Shown: positions 1-7,449 of the stretch, in pieces | Numbering within the stretch: the stretch's first letter is position 1 | Layout of the letters: the number at the start of each line of letters is the position of its first letter | Assembly: GCA_051658525.1 (NCBI GenBank) | Contig: JBOFMT010000040.1 | Location: 1 to 45,173 of the forward strand | Direction: 5' to 3' | DNA: 45,173 nt | DNA from: JBOFMT01 sp051658525 | Lineage (GTDB): Bacteria; Bacillota_I; Bacilli_A; Erysipelotrichales; Erysipelotrichaceae | Position numbers and translations under genes: made by a program | Notes under the pieces: model-generated | What the model was told of the DNA's origin: nothing | Database searches by the model: none | The model's input: the letters and a program-made list of their open reading frames with translations, nothing else

Positions 1-1
1 T

Positions 2-28
2 GAAATTGCGGTTGCATTAGCAAAATAA
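2..28 (+). CDS. 3' end of an unidentified gene entering from the left
   Basis: Only the last eight codons (EIAVALAK) and a TAA stop at 26-28 are inside the window. The frame is supported by the strong terminator that begins six bases after the stop. Too little is present to assign a function. Confidence 0.5.
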   Translation, partial: EIAVALAK

Positions 29-33
29 ATAGG

Positions 34-60
34 AAAACCTTGGACCTTCCAAGGTTTTTT
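34..60 (+). terminator. Rho-independent terminator of the left-edge gene
   Basis: A perfect 10-bp stem (34-43 with 49-58, AAAACCTTGG arm) closes a 5-base loop and runs into Ts through 60. It ends the plus-strand gene entering from the left. Confidence 0.85.
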
Positions 61-70
61 TATGCAAGGA

Positions 71-98
71 AAAGAAAAACCGATGCTAGGCATCGGTT
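71..98 (-). terminator. Terminator of the cupin/HD-GYP gene
   Basis: An 8-bp stem (78-85 with 91-98, AACCGATG arm) has a 5-base loop. Read on the minus strand it is followed by a T-rich run (71-77). The gene's stop codon at 86-88 lies in the loop, so coding and termination signals overlap. Confidence 0.75.
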
Positions 99-1015
99 GC
101 TTGTTCTTCTACTTGATTCGCTTCTTTTTCTAGTGCAATTATGAGTGCATTTACCACAACACTATCAAATTGCGTGTCGGAATATTTACGTAATTGATCG
201 AAAGCATCTGCTTGAGACATCGCATCTTTGTATGTTCGTTTGCTCGTCATGGCATCGTAGGCATCGGCGACACTTAAGATGCGTGCTTCCAATGGGATCT
301 CATCGATGGTGAGTCCATAAGGATAGCCTTTGCCATCCAAACGTTCGTGATGCTTACTAGCAATCGATGCGATTTGTTTACCAAACGTATCTTTTAAAAT
401 TTCATAGGAATATTTGGCGTGTTGCTTCATAATCGTATACTCTTCATCGGTAAGTTTTCCTTCTTTTTTGAGTATTCGCGAAGGTATTTTTGCTTTTCCG
501 ATATCGTGAAACACAGCAGCGTACATCAGCTCATTAATATTTTCCTGCGACATTTGAAGTTGTTTCGCAATTAAGGTACTATAATGCATAACATTTCTAC
601 AGTGCTCTCGAGTATATAGATCCTTCTCTTGTATTTGAGTTAATAAATTTTCCAATAAATCGTATACATCAATTAAGTCATCAAATGAACGACCGTTGGA
701 TAAGTATAATAACTTCACAGCCTCTTCGGTTTTAAAAACAATTTGAGACTCTAATTGTTGGACCCGGAAACTATCCCCCGGTTCTAAGTAAATATCTTTA
801 TTTTGAATCGTTAAGGTCATTGTCCCTTGGACCACATGAAAAAACTCAAAAAGATTCGGGTCATCTCCGGCATAAATAATACCTAGTCGGCCACCTTCAA
901 TCTCGTTGATCATGATTTCCATTCCTCCAACTCGATCAATCAGGGAAAGCTTCGCCATTTCTTGATCGATGGTGGTAAGTGCAGTACCTTTGCGTATAAT
1001 GTTTATTTGTTCCAT
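86..1015 (-). CDS. Cupin-HD-GYP protein, probable cyclic-di-GMP phosphodiesterase
   Basis: 309 residues in two parts. Residues about 40-110 look like a small cupin beta-barrel (FFHVVQGTMTL and LEPGDSF are typical strands), probably a ligand sensor. Residues about 125-295 are an HD-GYP domain with its expected signature in order: an early His (REHC), HDIGK, QHAKYS, KHHE, GKGYP and DAYDAM. No catalytic residue appears lost, so hydrolysis of c-di-GMP to pGpG or GMP is likely. There is no membrane segment, so it should be cytoplasmic. The start ATG has AGTAGGGG about five bases upstream. It sits beside a c-di-GMP riboswitch gene and a diguanylate cyclase, which supports the substrate. The ligand of the cupin part is unknown. 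Confidence 0.85.
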   Translation of the reverse strand: MEQINIIRKGTALTTIDQEMAKLSLIDRVGGMEIMINEIEGGRLGIIYAGDDPNLFEFFHVVQGTMTLTIQNKDIYLEPGDSFRVQQLESQIVFKTEEAVKLLYLSNGRSFDDLIDVYDLLENLLTQIQEKDLYTREHCRNVMHYSTLIAKQLQMSQENINELMYAAVFHDIGKAKIPSRILKKEGKLTDEEYTIMKQHAKYSYEILKDTFGKQIASIASKHHERLDGKGYPYGLTIDEIPLEARILSVADAYDAMTSKRTYKDAMSQADAFDQLRKYSDTQFDSVVVNALIIALEKEANQVEEQATDA

Positions 1016-1040
1016 AAGCCCCTACTTCTAGCCTTACTCG

Positions 1041-1068
1041 AAAAACGACATCTCAGGATGTCGTTTTT
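1041..1068 (-). terminator. Terminator of the riboswitch-controlled secreted-protein gene
   Basis: A perfect 12-bp stem (1041-1052 with 1057-1068, AAAAACGACATC arm) has a 4-base loop and Ts at the end when read on the minus strand. It separates the secreted-protein gene from the downstream HD-GYP gene, so these two are probably separate transcripts. Confidence 0.85.
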
Positions 1069-1075
1069 ATGTGGC

Positions 1076-1585
1076 TTAAGATATTACTACTAGTGGATCA
1101 ATCCAAGCGCTGAAGTTACCGATTGTATATTCTGTGTATGTACAGATTACTTCATATCCATGGTTTGCAGCTGTATTGATTACCGATTGTCCTAAGTAAT
1201 AGAAAGCTGTTTCCATTTCTTTCGCTGTTTTTTTGTCTTTGTTTGTAAACGTTGCTTCTGCTTGTGCTTCTCTTACAACCAAATCGATAATTTCATTGGT
1301 TTCTTCAATAACAACTTCGATTGAAATTCCAAGTTTTTGTGTTTCTTTCATTAGTTCTGCCACAAAACTATCCCAACCTTTTTTGTTTGAGTTTTTAACT
1401 TTTGTAGCTTCTTTTTCTGCAGTTACCAAATCTAAGTTGGTAGCTTCTTCGATGTGTTCTACAATTGCCAATGCAGTTGCTTTTTCATCCAAGTTACTAC
1501 CTGTTACAAAGTTTTGTCCATAAGCGCCTACATTAGCTGTAGAAAATAAAAAGAATGCAGATAAAATTCCAATAAACTTTTTCAT
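1076..1585 (-). CDS. Small secreted protein of unknown function, under c-di-GMP riboswitch control
   Basis: 169 residues. The N-terminus is a classical signal peptide (MKKF, then a hydrophobic stretch ILSAFFLFSTA, with likely cleavage near residues 20-24). The mature part is acidic and helix-rich, has a single Cys near residue 148, and ends hydrophobic (DPLVVIS). I recognise no domain, LPXTG anchor or lipobox, so it is probably released or loosely wall-associated. The start has AAAGGGAG about eight bases upstream. A c-di-GMP-I aptamer lies in the 5' leader and a strong terminator directly follows the stop, so the gene looks monocistronic. In other Bacillota such riboswitches often govern adhesins, pili or secreted proteases, so a surface or matrix role is plausible but unproven. 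Confidence 0.75.
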   Translation of the reverse strand: MKKFIGILSAFFLFSTANVGAYGQNFVTGSNLDEKATALAIVEHIEEATNLDLVTAEKEATKVKNSNKKGWDSFVAELMKETQKLGISIEVVIEETNEIIDLVVREAQAEATFTNKDKKTAKEMETAFYYLGQSVINTAANHGYEVICTYTEYTIGNFSAWIDPLVVIS

Positions 1586-1663
1586 TTCTTTTTCTCCCTT
1601 TCGATCTAGATCGATGACAACGAATTATGCAGTACACTTGGCAAGTTTGCTTTTGTGGATTTG

Positions 1664-1750
1664 CGTTATAGGCATTCGGTAACTGGCTGCCTTTTAAGGC
1701 CCTATAGTTTTGCGTCCCCACCTTTCAATGGGTTTGCCCTTATCTATGTT
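1664..1750 (-). ncRNA. Cyclic-di-GMP-I (GEMM) riboswitch aptamer
   Basis: Read on the minus strand, the segment carries the GEMM-I landmarks in order: GGGCAAACC; a hairpin closed by a GAAA tetraloop (CCCATT-GAAA-GGTGGG); GGACGCAAA; a second G/C-rich arm (GGGCCT...AGGC) with CAGCC; and the closing GTTACCG. Short AUAAGG/CCUAU pairing can form the outer stem. It lies about 79 bases before the start codon of the secreted-protein gene. I see no T-run terminator between aptamer and start, so control may be translational or use a structure I cannot resolve. On versus off polarity is not determinable by eye. Confidence 0.9.
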
Positions 1751-1762
1751 GTCTATAGTATT

Positions 1763-1790
1763 ATGATACTATGTGAAAATTTGTTGTCAA
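1763..1790 (-). promoter_or_regulatory. Promoter for the GEMM riboswitch transcript
   Basis: On the minus strand there is a perfect TTGACA (-35, 1785-1790), a 16-base spacer and TATCAT (-10, 1763-1768), starting transcription just upstream of the aptamer. An inverted repeat (1755-1761 with 1766-1772, ATAGTAT/ATACTAT) overlaps the -10 box and could be an operator. The remainder of the gap up to about 1990 is AT-rich, and I see no gene in it. Confidence 0.65.
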
Positions 1791-2011
1791 TCATAATTTG
1801 ACGTTTTTCACACATTATGTTCGATTTAAATGGTTTTTTAACATGAACATTTCAATATTTGATATAAATTCTAAATTTTTGTCATAGGTAAGGGTTTATT
1901 ATAAGAAAAAACACAGTTAAGGTTTTTTTTGTTAGATTGTAAAGTTGTTCTCAAATCGTTGCTATTATATGGAAAGAGTGGAATAATATAGATAGTATAT
2001 TGGAGAGTAAC

Positions 2012-2848
2012 ATGAATCGAAAAGAAGTAGAAGCTGAAATTCAAATTTTAAAACAAACCTTTGATGAGGTTCGTTTGGTGAACCCATTTACCTTAGAAGT
2101 AACATCGGATCAGGATGCAATAACCTCTCCCTGTCACGCATTTTGGAATCAGAATCAACGGTGCAAACAATGTATTTCGATGCAGGCCTTACAACATAAA
2201 GAAAAAAAGGTGAAATTTGAATTCGTTGATGAACAAGTTTACTTTGTAATTGCGCGCGTTGTTGATGTGGATGGAGAACCAATGGTTCTTGAAATGCTTT
2301 TGAAAGTGCAAGATAATGTAGAACTATTAGGGGCAGGAATGAATGCCTTTGTTGATCAAATTATTGTACACAATGATAAAATCTATCGGGATGCTTTATC
2401 TGGTGCTTATAATCGTCGTTATCTCATGGAGAAAACACATATTTTTGTCGAGGAAAACAAGCATGTGCATCGAGATTTTGGGTTAGCAGTAGTTGATGTG
2501 GATCGCTTTAAGGCCATTAACGATGAATATGGTCATCGGGCAGGCGATGAAGTAATACAAAAAATATCGGTATTCTTTAATCAATGTTTGTCAGATTGCG
2601 CGCACCAGTTGATTCGTTTTGGAGGAGATGAGTTCGTTATCCTCTTTGAAGATGCTAGTAACCATCAAATCGAACAATATGTTATGAAATTGCACTGTAA
2701 GCTACAAGAATTACAACAAAATATGGATCACAACAATGTAACATTAAGCATTGGATTGGCCCATGCAAACGAATTAGAAGAAGTTAATCTGCAACAATTA
2801 TTAGATGTTGCAGATGCACGTTTATATGAATTAAAAAAGGAGAAATAA
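2012..2848 (+). CDS. GGDEF diguanylate cyclase with cysteine-containing N-terminal sensor
   Basis: 278 residues from the ATG at 2012, chosen over a TTG at 2000 because GGAGAG (2002-2007) is placed for it. Residues about 1-110 form a PAS-like or unknown sensory region with a CHAFW...RCKQC cysteine cluster that could bind metal or heme or sense redox. Residues about 120-278 are a GGDEF domain: the DALSGAYNRRYL helix, VVDVDRFKAINDEYGH substrate and metal residues, and an intact GGDEF at the active loop. The inhibitory RxxD site is absent (DCAH occupies that position), so product feedback inhibition is unlikely. It makes c-di-GMP from two GTP and lies beside a c-di-GMP riboswitch and an HD-GYP enzyme. 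One base separates it from the acetyltransferase gene that follows. Confidence 0.9.
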   Translation: MNRKEVEAEIQILKQTFDEVRLVNPFTLEVTSDQDAITSPCHAFWNQNQRCKQCISMQALQHKEKKVKFEFVDEQVYFVIARVVDVDGEPMVLEMLLKVQDNVELLGAGMNAFVDQIIVHNDKIYRDALSGAYNRRYLMEKTHIFVEENKHVHRDFGLAVVDVDRFKAINDEYGHRAGDEVIQKISVFFNQCLSDCAHQLIRFGGDEFVILFEDASNHQIEQYVMKLHCKLQELQQNMDHNNVTLSIGLAHANELEEVNLQQLLDVADARLYELKKEK

Positions 2849-2849
2849 T

Positions 2850-3290
2850 ATGATTCGACATATAAAGGAAAAGGATCACAAAGTTTTTGTTGAAATGGTT
2901 CAGGAGTTTTATGCTTCGGATGCTGTTTTATTTGATATCCCTACCTCACATATAGAAGCAACGTTCCAACATCTAATAGAAGGTTCGCCTTATGTAGAGG
3001 GCTTTATCATTGAAGAGGAAGAGGACGTAGCTGGTTATGTACTCTTATCGCTTACCTATTCCAATGAGGCTGGTGGATTGGTTGTTTGGTTAGAAGAACT
3101 GTCAATTCGCGACAACTTTCAAGGAAGAGGCATTGGCAGTCGCGTACTTACCTTCTTAAAAGATGGGTATGCACAACGAGCAAAGAGAATACGTTTGGAA
3201 ATTTGTGAAACGAACAAAGGAGCGGAACGACTCTATCGAAGCAAAGGCTTTAGTGCACTAGATTATAAACAAATGATGCATGAATTTTAA
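2850..3290 (+). CDS. GNAT family N-acetyltransferase
   Basis: 146 residues, a normal single-domain GNAT length. The acetyl-CoA loop is clear at about residues 91-99 (FQGRGIGSRVL), preceded by the WLEELSI strand and followed by LEICETNKGAERLYRSKGF, the typical C-terminal half. It uses acetyl-CoA to acetylate an unknown small molecule or protein. It starts one base after the cyclase stop, so the two are almost certainly co-transcribed, which raises a possible but unproven regulatory link with c-di-GMP. A terminator follows at once. Confidence 0.85.
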   Translation: MIRHIKEKDHKVFVEMVQEFYASDAVLFDIPTSHIEATFQHLIEGSPYVEGFIIEEEEDVAGYVLLSLTYSNEAGGLVVWLEELSIRDNFQGRGIGSRVLTFLKDGYAQRAKRIRLEICETNKGAERLYRSKGFSALDYKQMMHEF

Positions 3291-3292
3291 CG

Positions 3293-3322
3293 AACCGTAA
3301 GTGAAAGCTTACGGTTTTTTTT
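3293..3322 (+). terminator. Terminator of the cyclase-acetyltransferase operon
   Basis: A 9-bp stem (3293-3301 with 3308-3316, AACCGTAAG arm), a 6-base loop and eight Ts. Confidence 0.9.
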
Positions 3323-3377
3323 CTTAGGAAGAGCAAAGAGTTTGGCTTACTAGATAAGACAAGGAAGGGAGAAACTT

Positions 3378-4016
3378 ATGCCAAACTATTGTATCAATCG
3401 AGTTTGCTTATTAGGAAAACACGAAGAGGTGGAGCGTATTTTTGAACATACGAAATCGAAAACATCAGTACTTGATTTTCAAAAGATTGTACCCATGCCA
3501 GAATCAATCAAACAAACGATTCATGGAAGCGTAGGCTTTGCCAGTGAAGCTGTTTGGATGTATCAAAACCATCAAAAAATTACCAACTATATGGCATGGT
3601 TAATGGAACGAAATGGATGGGAATTGGAAGGTTTAGGGATTGACATCGCTCAATATGAACAAAGCGGTCTGATTGATCTAGACCTTGGGAAGCGCATTGT
3701 ACGAAACAGAGAACAGTATCAAGGCTGTGGTGATTGGTATGAATGGAGTTTAAAGTTTTGGGGTACAAAATGGGATGCTTGTGATGCCTATCGAGAAAAT
3801 GATGACATCTTTTTCGAAACTGCTTGGTCCCCACCACTCGCACTATTGAAATCATTATCAAAGCAATATCCCGAAGTGAAGGTAATTACCTGGTATTATG
3901 AACCAGGTTTCTTACTCGCTGGTAAATTTGTTTGTGAATCGGGGAGGGTACTCGTAGATGAAACGTATGAGGAAGCGACACTTGAATATCAAACAATCGT
4001 TGAAATGCTAAGTTAA
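3378..4016 (+). CDS. YubB/Api92-type ferredoxin-like-fold protein (DUF1281-like)
   Basis: 212 residues. The N-terminus (MPNYCINRVCLLG, then FQKIVPMPES) and C-terminal half (FWGTKWDACD, ETAWSPP, LSKQYPEVKV, YYEPGFLLAGKF) match the pattern of the YubB ferredoxin-like domain family, well known from plasmids and phages and without an assigned biochemical role. Despite the fold name, there is no iron-sulfur cysteine motif. AAGGGAG stands a few bases before the ATG. The gene appears to be a single transcription unit. Its family association hints at past acquisition from a mobile element, but no other mobile gene is nearby and composition is not obviously foreign. Confidence 0.7.
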   Translation: MPNYCINRVCLLGKHEEVERIFEHTKSKTSVLDFQKIVPMPESIKQTIHGSVGFASEAVWMYQNHQKITNYMAWLMERNGWELEGLGIDIAQYEQSGLIDLDLGKRIVRNREQYQGCGDWYEWSLKFWGTKWDACDAYRENDDIFFETAWSPPLALLKSLSKQYPEVKVITWYYEPGFLLAGKFVCESGRVLVDETYEEATLEYQTIVEMLS

Positions 4017-4194
4017 GCTTGAGACAGAGCATATGAGTTGCCTTGAATAAAAAAGCTTAGTATAGTAGGCAATGCTGGTAAAATTACCACAATATATCGA
4101 TAAAATGGGAACGCATATAAGTTGTTTCTTAACGGAATTGATATATGCTATAACTATTGTTGAAGCTAGTGTTTTTTTTATAGGAGGTAGTCAT

Positions 4195-5592
4195 ATGAAT
4201 GGAGTGTTTTTTACTGATTTTCTAATGATCAGTACATGGCAAACCGTATTCTTTATTGCGGTATTGTTCATCTTGTTTTATGGTATGAAACAAATGGAGA
4301 AAAGAAGACTTAATTTTTCAAAACGAATGATTCTCGGTACCGTTTTAGGTCTCGTATTAGGTCTTGTAATGCAAGTATTCTCGGGGTTTTCGAATACTCC
4401 GCTAGAAATTACGTTTATTAAAGAAGTGACCAAATGGTTTTCGCTTTTCGGTAATGGATTTATTGACTTGATTCGCATGTTGGTAATTCCTTTGGTTATG
4501 GTAAGTATTGTCCACGTTATTGTTAATATGAAGGAAGGTGCTGACCTTGGAAAACTAACCAAGAATACCTTAATCGTAACAACGACGATGGTTGCCGTTG
4601 CCGCTTTGGTTGGTATTGTAGTTGGGATGTTATTTCAAGTTGGTGCTGGAATGAATATTGCGGGTGGCGATTCTACAATTCGTGAAGTATCAACGATTGT
4701 AGATACCTTACGCAATTTGATTCCTAGTAATCCTGCACAAGCAATGGTTGATGTAAACATCATTGGATTGGTTATCTTAGCCGCCTTCTTTGGTGTTGCG
4801 ACCAATCGTATGAAACGTAAATATTTGGAAACGGTACAACCGTTTATCGATTTAGTTAATGCTCTTCATAAAATCATTATGAGTATCGCTATGACGATCA
4901 TCAAATGGATGCCATATGCAGTCATTGCCTTGTTAGCAAATACCATTGCACAACGCGGAATTCAATCGATTTTAGATGTAGGGGTATTTATTGTTGCACT
5001 GTATGTAGCTATTTTCATAATGTTTATCATTCAATTACTTGTCTTGGTATTCTTCGGATATAACCCATTGACCTATTTGAAAAAAGGATTGAGCGTAATG
5101 GTCTTAGCGTTTACTTCACGCTCTAGTGTGGGAAGCTTACCATTAACGATTGAAACGCTAACACAATCGATGGGAGTAAGTGATGGAACGGCAAGTTTTG
5201 TTGCTGGGTTTGGTACAACGGCTGGAATGCAAGGGTGTGCCGGTGTATTCCCAGCAATGTTACTTATCTTTGTCGCAAATGTTGCTGGGATTCCTATTGA
5301 TTTTACCTTTATCATCATGAGTATTGTCGTTGTGGCAATTGGTAGTTTTGGGATTGCTGGTATTCCTGGCACGGCTACGATGGCAGCAAGTGTGGCACTT
5401 TCAGGTGTAGGTTTGGCAGCAAGTTTTCCACTAGTTTCACCAATCCTAGCGATTGATCCAATTATTGATATGGGACGTACGTTATTGAATGTTACAGGAT
5501 CCATGGTCAATGCCTTAGTAGTAGATAAAACGATGAAAACCATCGATATGGAAGCATACAACGCGAAAGATGAGTTTGAGAATAAGGAGTAA
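4195..5592 (+). CDS. tcyP: Sodium- or proton-coupled L-cystine symporter (TcyP-like, SDF family)
   Basis: 465 residues from the ATG at 4195, which has a perfect AGGAGG (4183-4188) six bases upstream; an upstream in-frame ATG at 4072 lacks such a site. The protein is hydrophobic throughout with about eight membrane segments. It shows the dicarboxylate/amino-acid symporter core: the serine-rich loop FTSRSSVGSLPL, GCAGVFPAML, and the C-terminal IDPIIDMGRTLLNVTGSM. These match the TcyP/YdjN cystine branch better than the glutamate or dicarboxylate branches. It would import cystine, whose reduction yields cysteine. The next gene, four bases on, is a CoA-disulfide-reductase-like flavoprotein, consistent with thiol metabolism. 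Exact substrate and coupling ion remain inference. Confidence 0.8.
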   Translation: MNGVFFTDFLMISTWQTVFFIAVLFILFYGMKQMEKRRLNFSKRMILGTVLGLVLGLVMQVFSGFSNTPLEITFIKEVTKWFSLFGNGFIDLIRMLVIPLVMVSIVHVIVNMKEGADLGKLTKNTLIVTTTMVAVAALVGIVVGMLFQVGAGMNIAGGDSTIREVSTIVDTLRNLIPSNPAQAMVDVNIIGLVILAAFFGVATNRMKRKYLETVQPFIDLVNALHKIIMSIAMTIIKWMPYAVIALLANTIAQRGIQSILDVGVFIVALYVAIFIMFIIQLLVLVFFGYNPLTYLKKGLSVMVLAFTSRSSVGSLPLTIETLTQSMGVSDGTASFVAGFGTTAGMQGCAGVFPAMLLIFVANVAGIPIDFTFIIMSIVVVAIGSFGIAGIPGTATMAASVALSGVGLAASFPLVSPILAIDPIIDMGRTLLNVTGSMVNALVVDKTMKTIDMEAYNAKDEFENKE

Positions 5593-5595
5593 GCT

Positions 5596-6927
5596 ATGAA
5601 AGTAATTGTAATTGGTGGTACAGCGGCGGGCATGAGTGCTGCTGCAAAGATGGTAAGAAGTACCAAAGACTTGGACCTTGTCGTTTATGAAAAGCGAGAT
5701 TATATTTCCTTTGGTGCATGTGGACTACCTTATTTTATTGGTGATGAATTTTCTAATCAGACCCAAATGTTGGCAAGAAGCAAAGCTGATATGGAGGCGA
5801 TGGGAATTAAGATTCAGGATTGTTATGAGGTCGTTTCCCTGGATACGGTAAATAAAAAAATCATTGCAATGCACACGATAACAAAAGAAAAAATAGAGGA
5901 TAGTTATGAGCGTTTGTTAATTGCTACGGGTGCAGAAGCTATCGTACCACCTATTGCAAATATCAAGGGAGAAAACGTTTTTCCATTACGATCCATGGAG
6001 GATGGTTTAGCGATCAAAGAGATGGTGGCAAAACCAGAAATCAAACGTGTTGCAGTGATTGGTGCAGGTTTTATCGGATTGGAATTAGTCGAAGCGATGG
6101 TCCATCTTGGAAAACAAGTAGACTTATTTCAACTAGAATCTAGAGTATTACCTGATGTCTTTGATCAACCAGTAACCGATGTATTGGAGGCAAGTTTACG
6201 GGAACATCAAGTCGGATTGCATTTGGATACGATGGTAACTGCTTTACATGGAAATCCAGTACACACGGTTGAAACTGCAAATCAAACAACCTATCCTTGT
6301 GATATGGTCATCTATGCAACCGGGGTACGACCTGCAACTGGTTTTCTTAACGATCAAGCTATTTTGCGAGCAAAAAATGGCGCAATCCTTGTTGATGCTT
6401 ATGGTCAAACAAACGTTGCAGATGTCTATGCTGCAGGTGATTGTGCAATGACACCTCATCGTCTAGTAGAAGATAGCTATATTCCATTGGCTACCGTGGC
6501 TAATAAATTTGGTCGGATGGTCGGTGAAAATATGGTAACTACGAAAAAAGCCTTTCCAGGTATGTTAGGTTCTAGTTGTTTGCGTGTGTTTGAGTTACAA
6601 GCAGCGGCCACGGGTTTGACCTTACAAAAAGCCAAACAATTGGGGCTTGATGTGAAATCGGTGTGGGTAAAGGATAAGAATCATACTAGTTATGTACCTG
6701 GTCAAGTTGATATCTATGTGCAACTCGTATACGATGCGCAAAGTAAGAGAATCTTAGGTGGGCAAATCGTTGGTAAGGCTGATGTAGTACAGCGTATCAA
6801 TGTCCTTGCTACCGCAATCTATGCAAAACTTACGACCGAAGAGTTAGGAATGATGGATTTTGCATATGCACCACCATTTGCTAGAACTTGGGATGTACTA
6901 AATGTTGCAGGTAATGTAGCAAAATAA
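5596..6927 (+). CDS. FAD/NAD(P)H-dependent CoA-disulfide reductase-like oxidoreductase
   Basis: 443 residues, the usual length for the single-cysteine pyridine nucleotide-disulfide reductases (CoA-disulfide reductase, NADH oxidase, NADH peroxidase). FAD-binding GGTAAGMSAAAK is at residue 7. The active-site segment SFGACGLPYFIG near residue 43 has the lone redox Cys followed by GLPY, which favours CoA-disulfide reductase over NADH oxidase. The NAD(P)H motif GAGFIGLELVEAM is around residue 157, and the second FAD motif DVYAAGDCAM around residue 278. The C-terminal dimerisation domain is present; no rhodanese domain is fused. Four bases separate it from the cystine symporter, so the pair likely imports cystine and keeps CoA or cysteine thiols reduced. 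Confidence 0.8.
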   Translation: MKVIVIGGTAAGMSAAAKMVRSTKDLDLVVYEKRDYISFGACGLPYFIGDEFSNQTQMLARSKADMEAMGIKIQDCYEVVSLDTVNKKIIAMHTITKEKIEDSYERLLIATGAEAIVPPIANIKGENVFPLRSMEDGLAIKEMVAKPEIKRVAVIGAGFIGLELVEAMVHLGKQVDLFQLESRVLPDVFDQPVTDVLEASLREHQVGLHLDTMVTALHGNPVHTVETANQTTYPCDMVIYATGVRPATGFLNDQAILRAKNGAILVDAYGQTNVADVYAAGDCAMTPHRLVEDSYIPLATVANKFGRMVGENMVTTKKAFPGMLGSSCLRVFELQAAATGLTLQKAKQLGLDVKSVWVKDKNHTSYVPGQVDIYVQLVYDAQSKRILGGQIVGKADVVQRINVLATAIYAKLTTEELGMMDFAYAPPFARTWDVLNVAGNVAK

Positions 6928-6946
6928 AAGAGCCATTGGCTCTTTT
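6926..6946 (+). terminator. Terminator of the tcyP-reductase operon
   Basis: A 9-bp stem (6926-6934 with 6938-6946, AAAAGAGCC arm) with a 3-base loop. The T-run is short and interrupted, so termination may be partial. Confidence 0.65.
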
Positions 6947-6964
6947 ATTGCTTTTTGATATACT
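6936..6964 (+). promoter_or_regulatory. Promoter of ogt
   Basis: TTGGCT (6936-6941), a 17-base spacer and TATACT (6959-6964) preceded by TGA, an extended -10. The -35 box lies inside the preceding terminator hairpin. Confidence 0.55.
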
Positions 6965-6984
6965 AGTAGCAGTGAGGATAGCAT

Positions 6985-7449
6985 ATGAAACAAAGAACGA
7001 TAGAAACACCAATTGGATTGTTATTGCTCGTCGAATCAAAAGACAAGATCATAGAAATTCGCTTTGTAGAATCAAGTGTTGTACAGGATGAAAGCCAACT
7101 TTTGGATCTAGCAGAAGAGCAACTTCATGCTTACTTTAGTGGACATCGAACGATTTTTGATTTTCCTTATTTGCAAGAAGGGACCCCCTTCCAACAACAA
7201 GTGTGGGATGCGCTAGTCGGGATACCTTTCGCAACAACACAATCTTATCAACAAATCGCCGAAAAGATACAAAACCCAAAAGCTGTACGTGCTGTTGGCA
7301 ATACAAACAATAAGAATCACTTAGCCATTGTTGTGCCTTGCCATCGTGTGATTGGAAAAAATCATTCTTTGGTTGGTTATGCAGGTGGATTATCGCGCAA
7401 ACAATGGTTACTCGACCATGAACTAAACGTAAAAAAACGTTCTACTTAG
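6985..7449 (+). CDS. ogt: Methylated-DNA-[protein]-cysteine S-methyltransferase
   Basis: 154 residues, typical for Ogt. It removes methyl groups from O6-methylguanine (and O4-methylthymine) in DNA by suicidal transfer to its own cysteine. The acceptor motif VPCHRVIG is near residue 118. The helix-turn-helix region GTPFQQQVWDALVGIPFATT, the arginine finger region KAVRAVGNTN and GYAGGLSRKQWLL are all present. No Ada-type N-terminal domain is fused. Its 3' end overlaps the convergent NUDIX gene by eight bases within a shared terminator. Confidence 0.93.
   Translation: MKQRTIETPIGLLLLVESKDKIIEIRFVESSVVQDESQLLDLAEEQLHAYFSGHRTIFDFPYLQEGTPFQQQVWDALVGIPFATTQSYQQIAEKIQNPKAVRAVGNTNNKNHLAIVVPCHRVIGKNHSLVGYAGGLSRKQWLLDHELNVKKRST

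Noticed and set aside
1533..1721. Minus-strand ORF of 62 codons across the c-di-GMP riboswitch
   Set aside because: It lies in the structured leader and overlaps the start of the secreted-protein gene out of frame; there is no ribosome site.
1801..1985. Inverted ATGTTC/GAACAT in the AT-rich gap before the cyclase gene
   Set aside because: Six bases each side with a long spacer in very AT-rich DNA is likely chance; no T-run or promoter match is attached.
5073..5666. Long minus-strand ORF (197 codons) opposite the cystine symporter
   Set aside because: It is antisense to a well-conserved membrane protein, has no ribosome site and its low-complexity Ile/Ala/Pro composition is what the reverse frame of hydrophobic codons gives.
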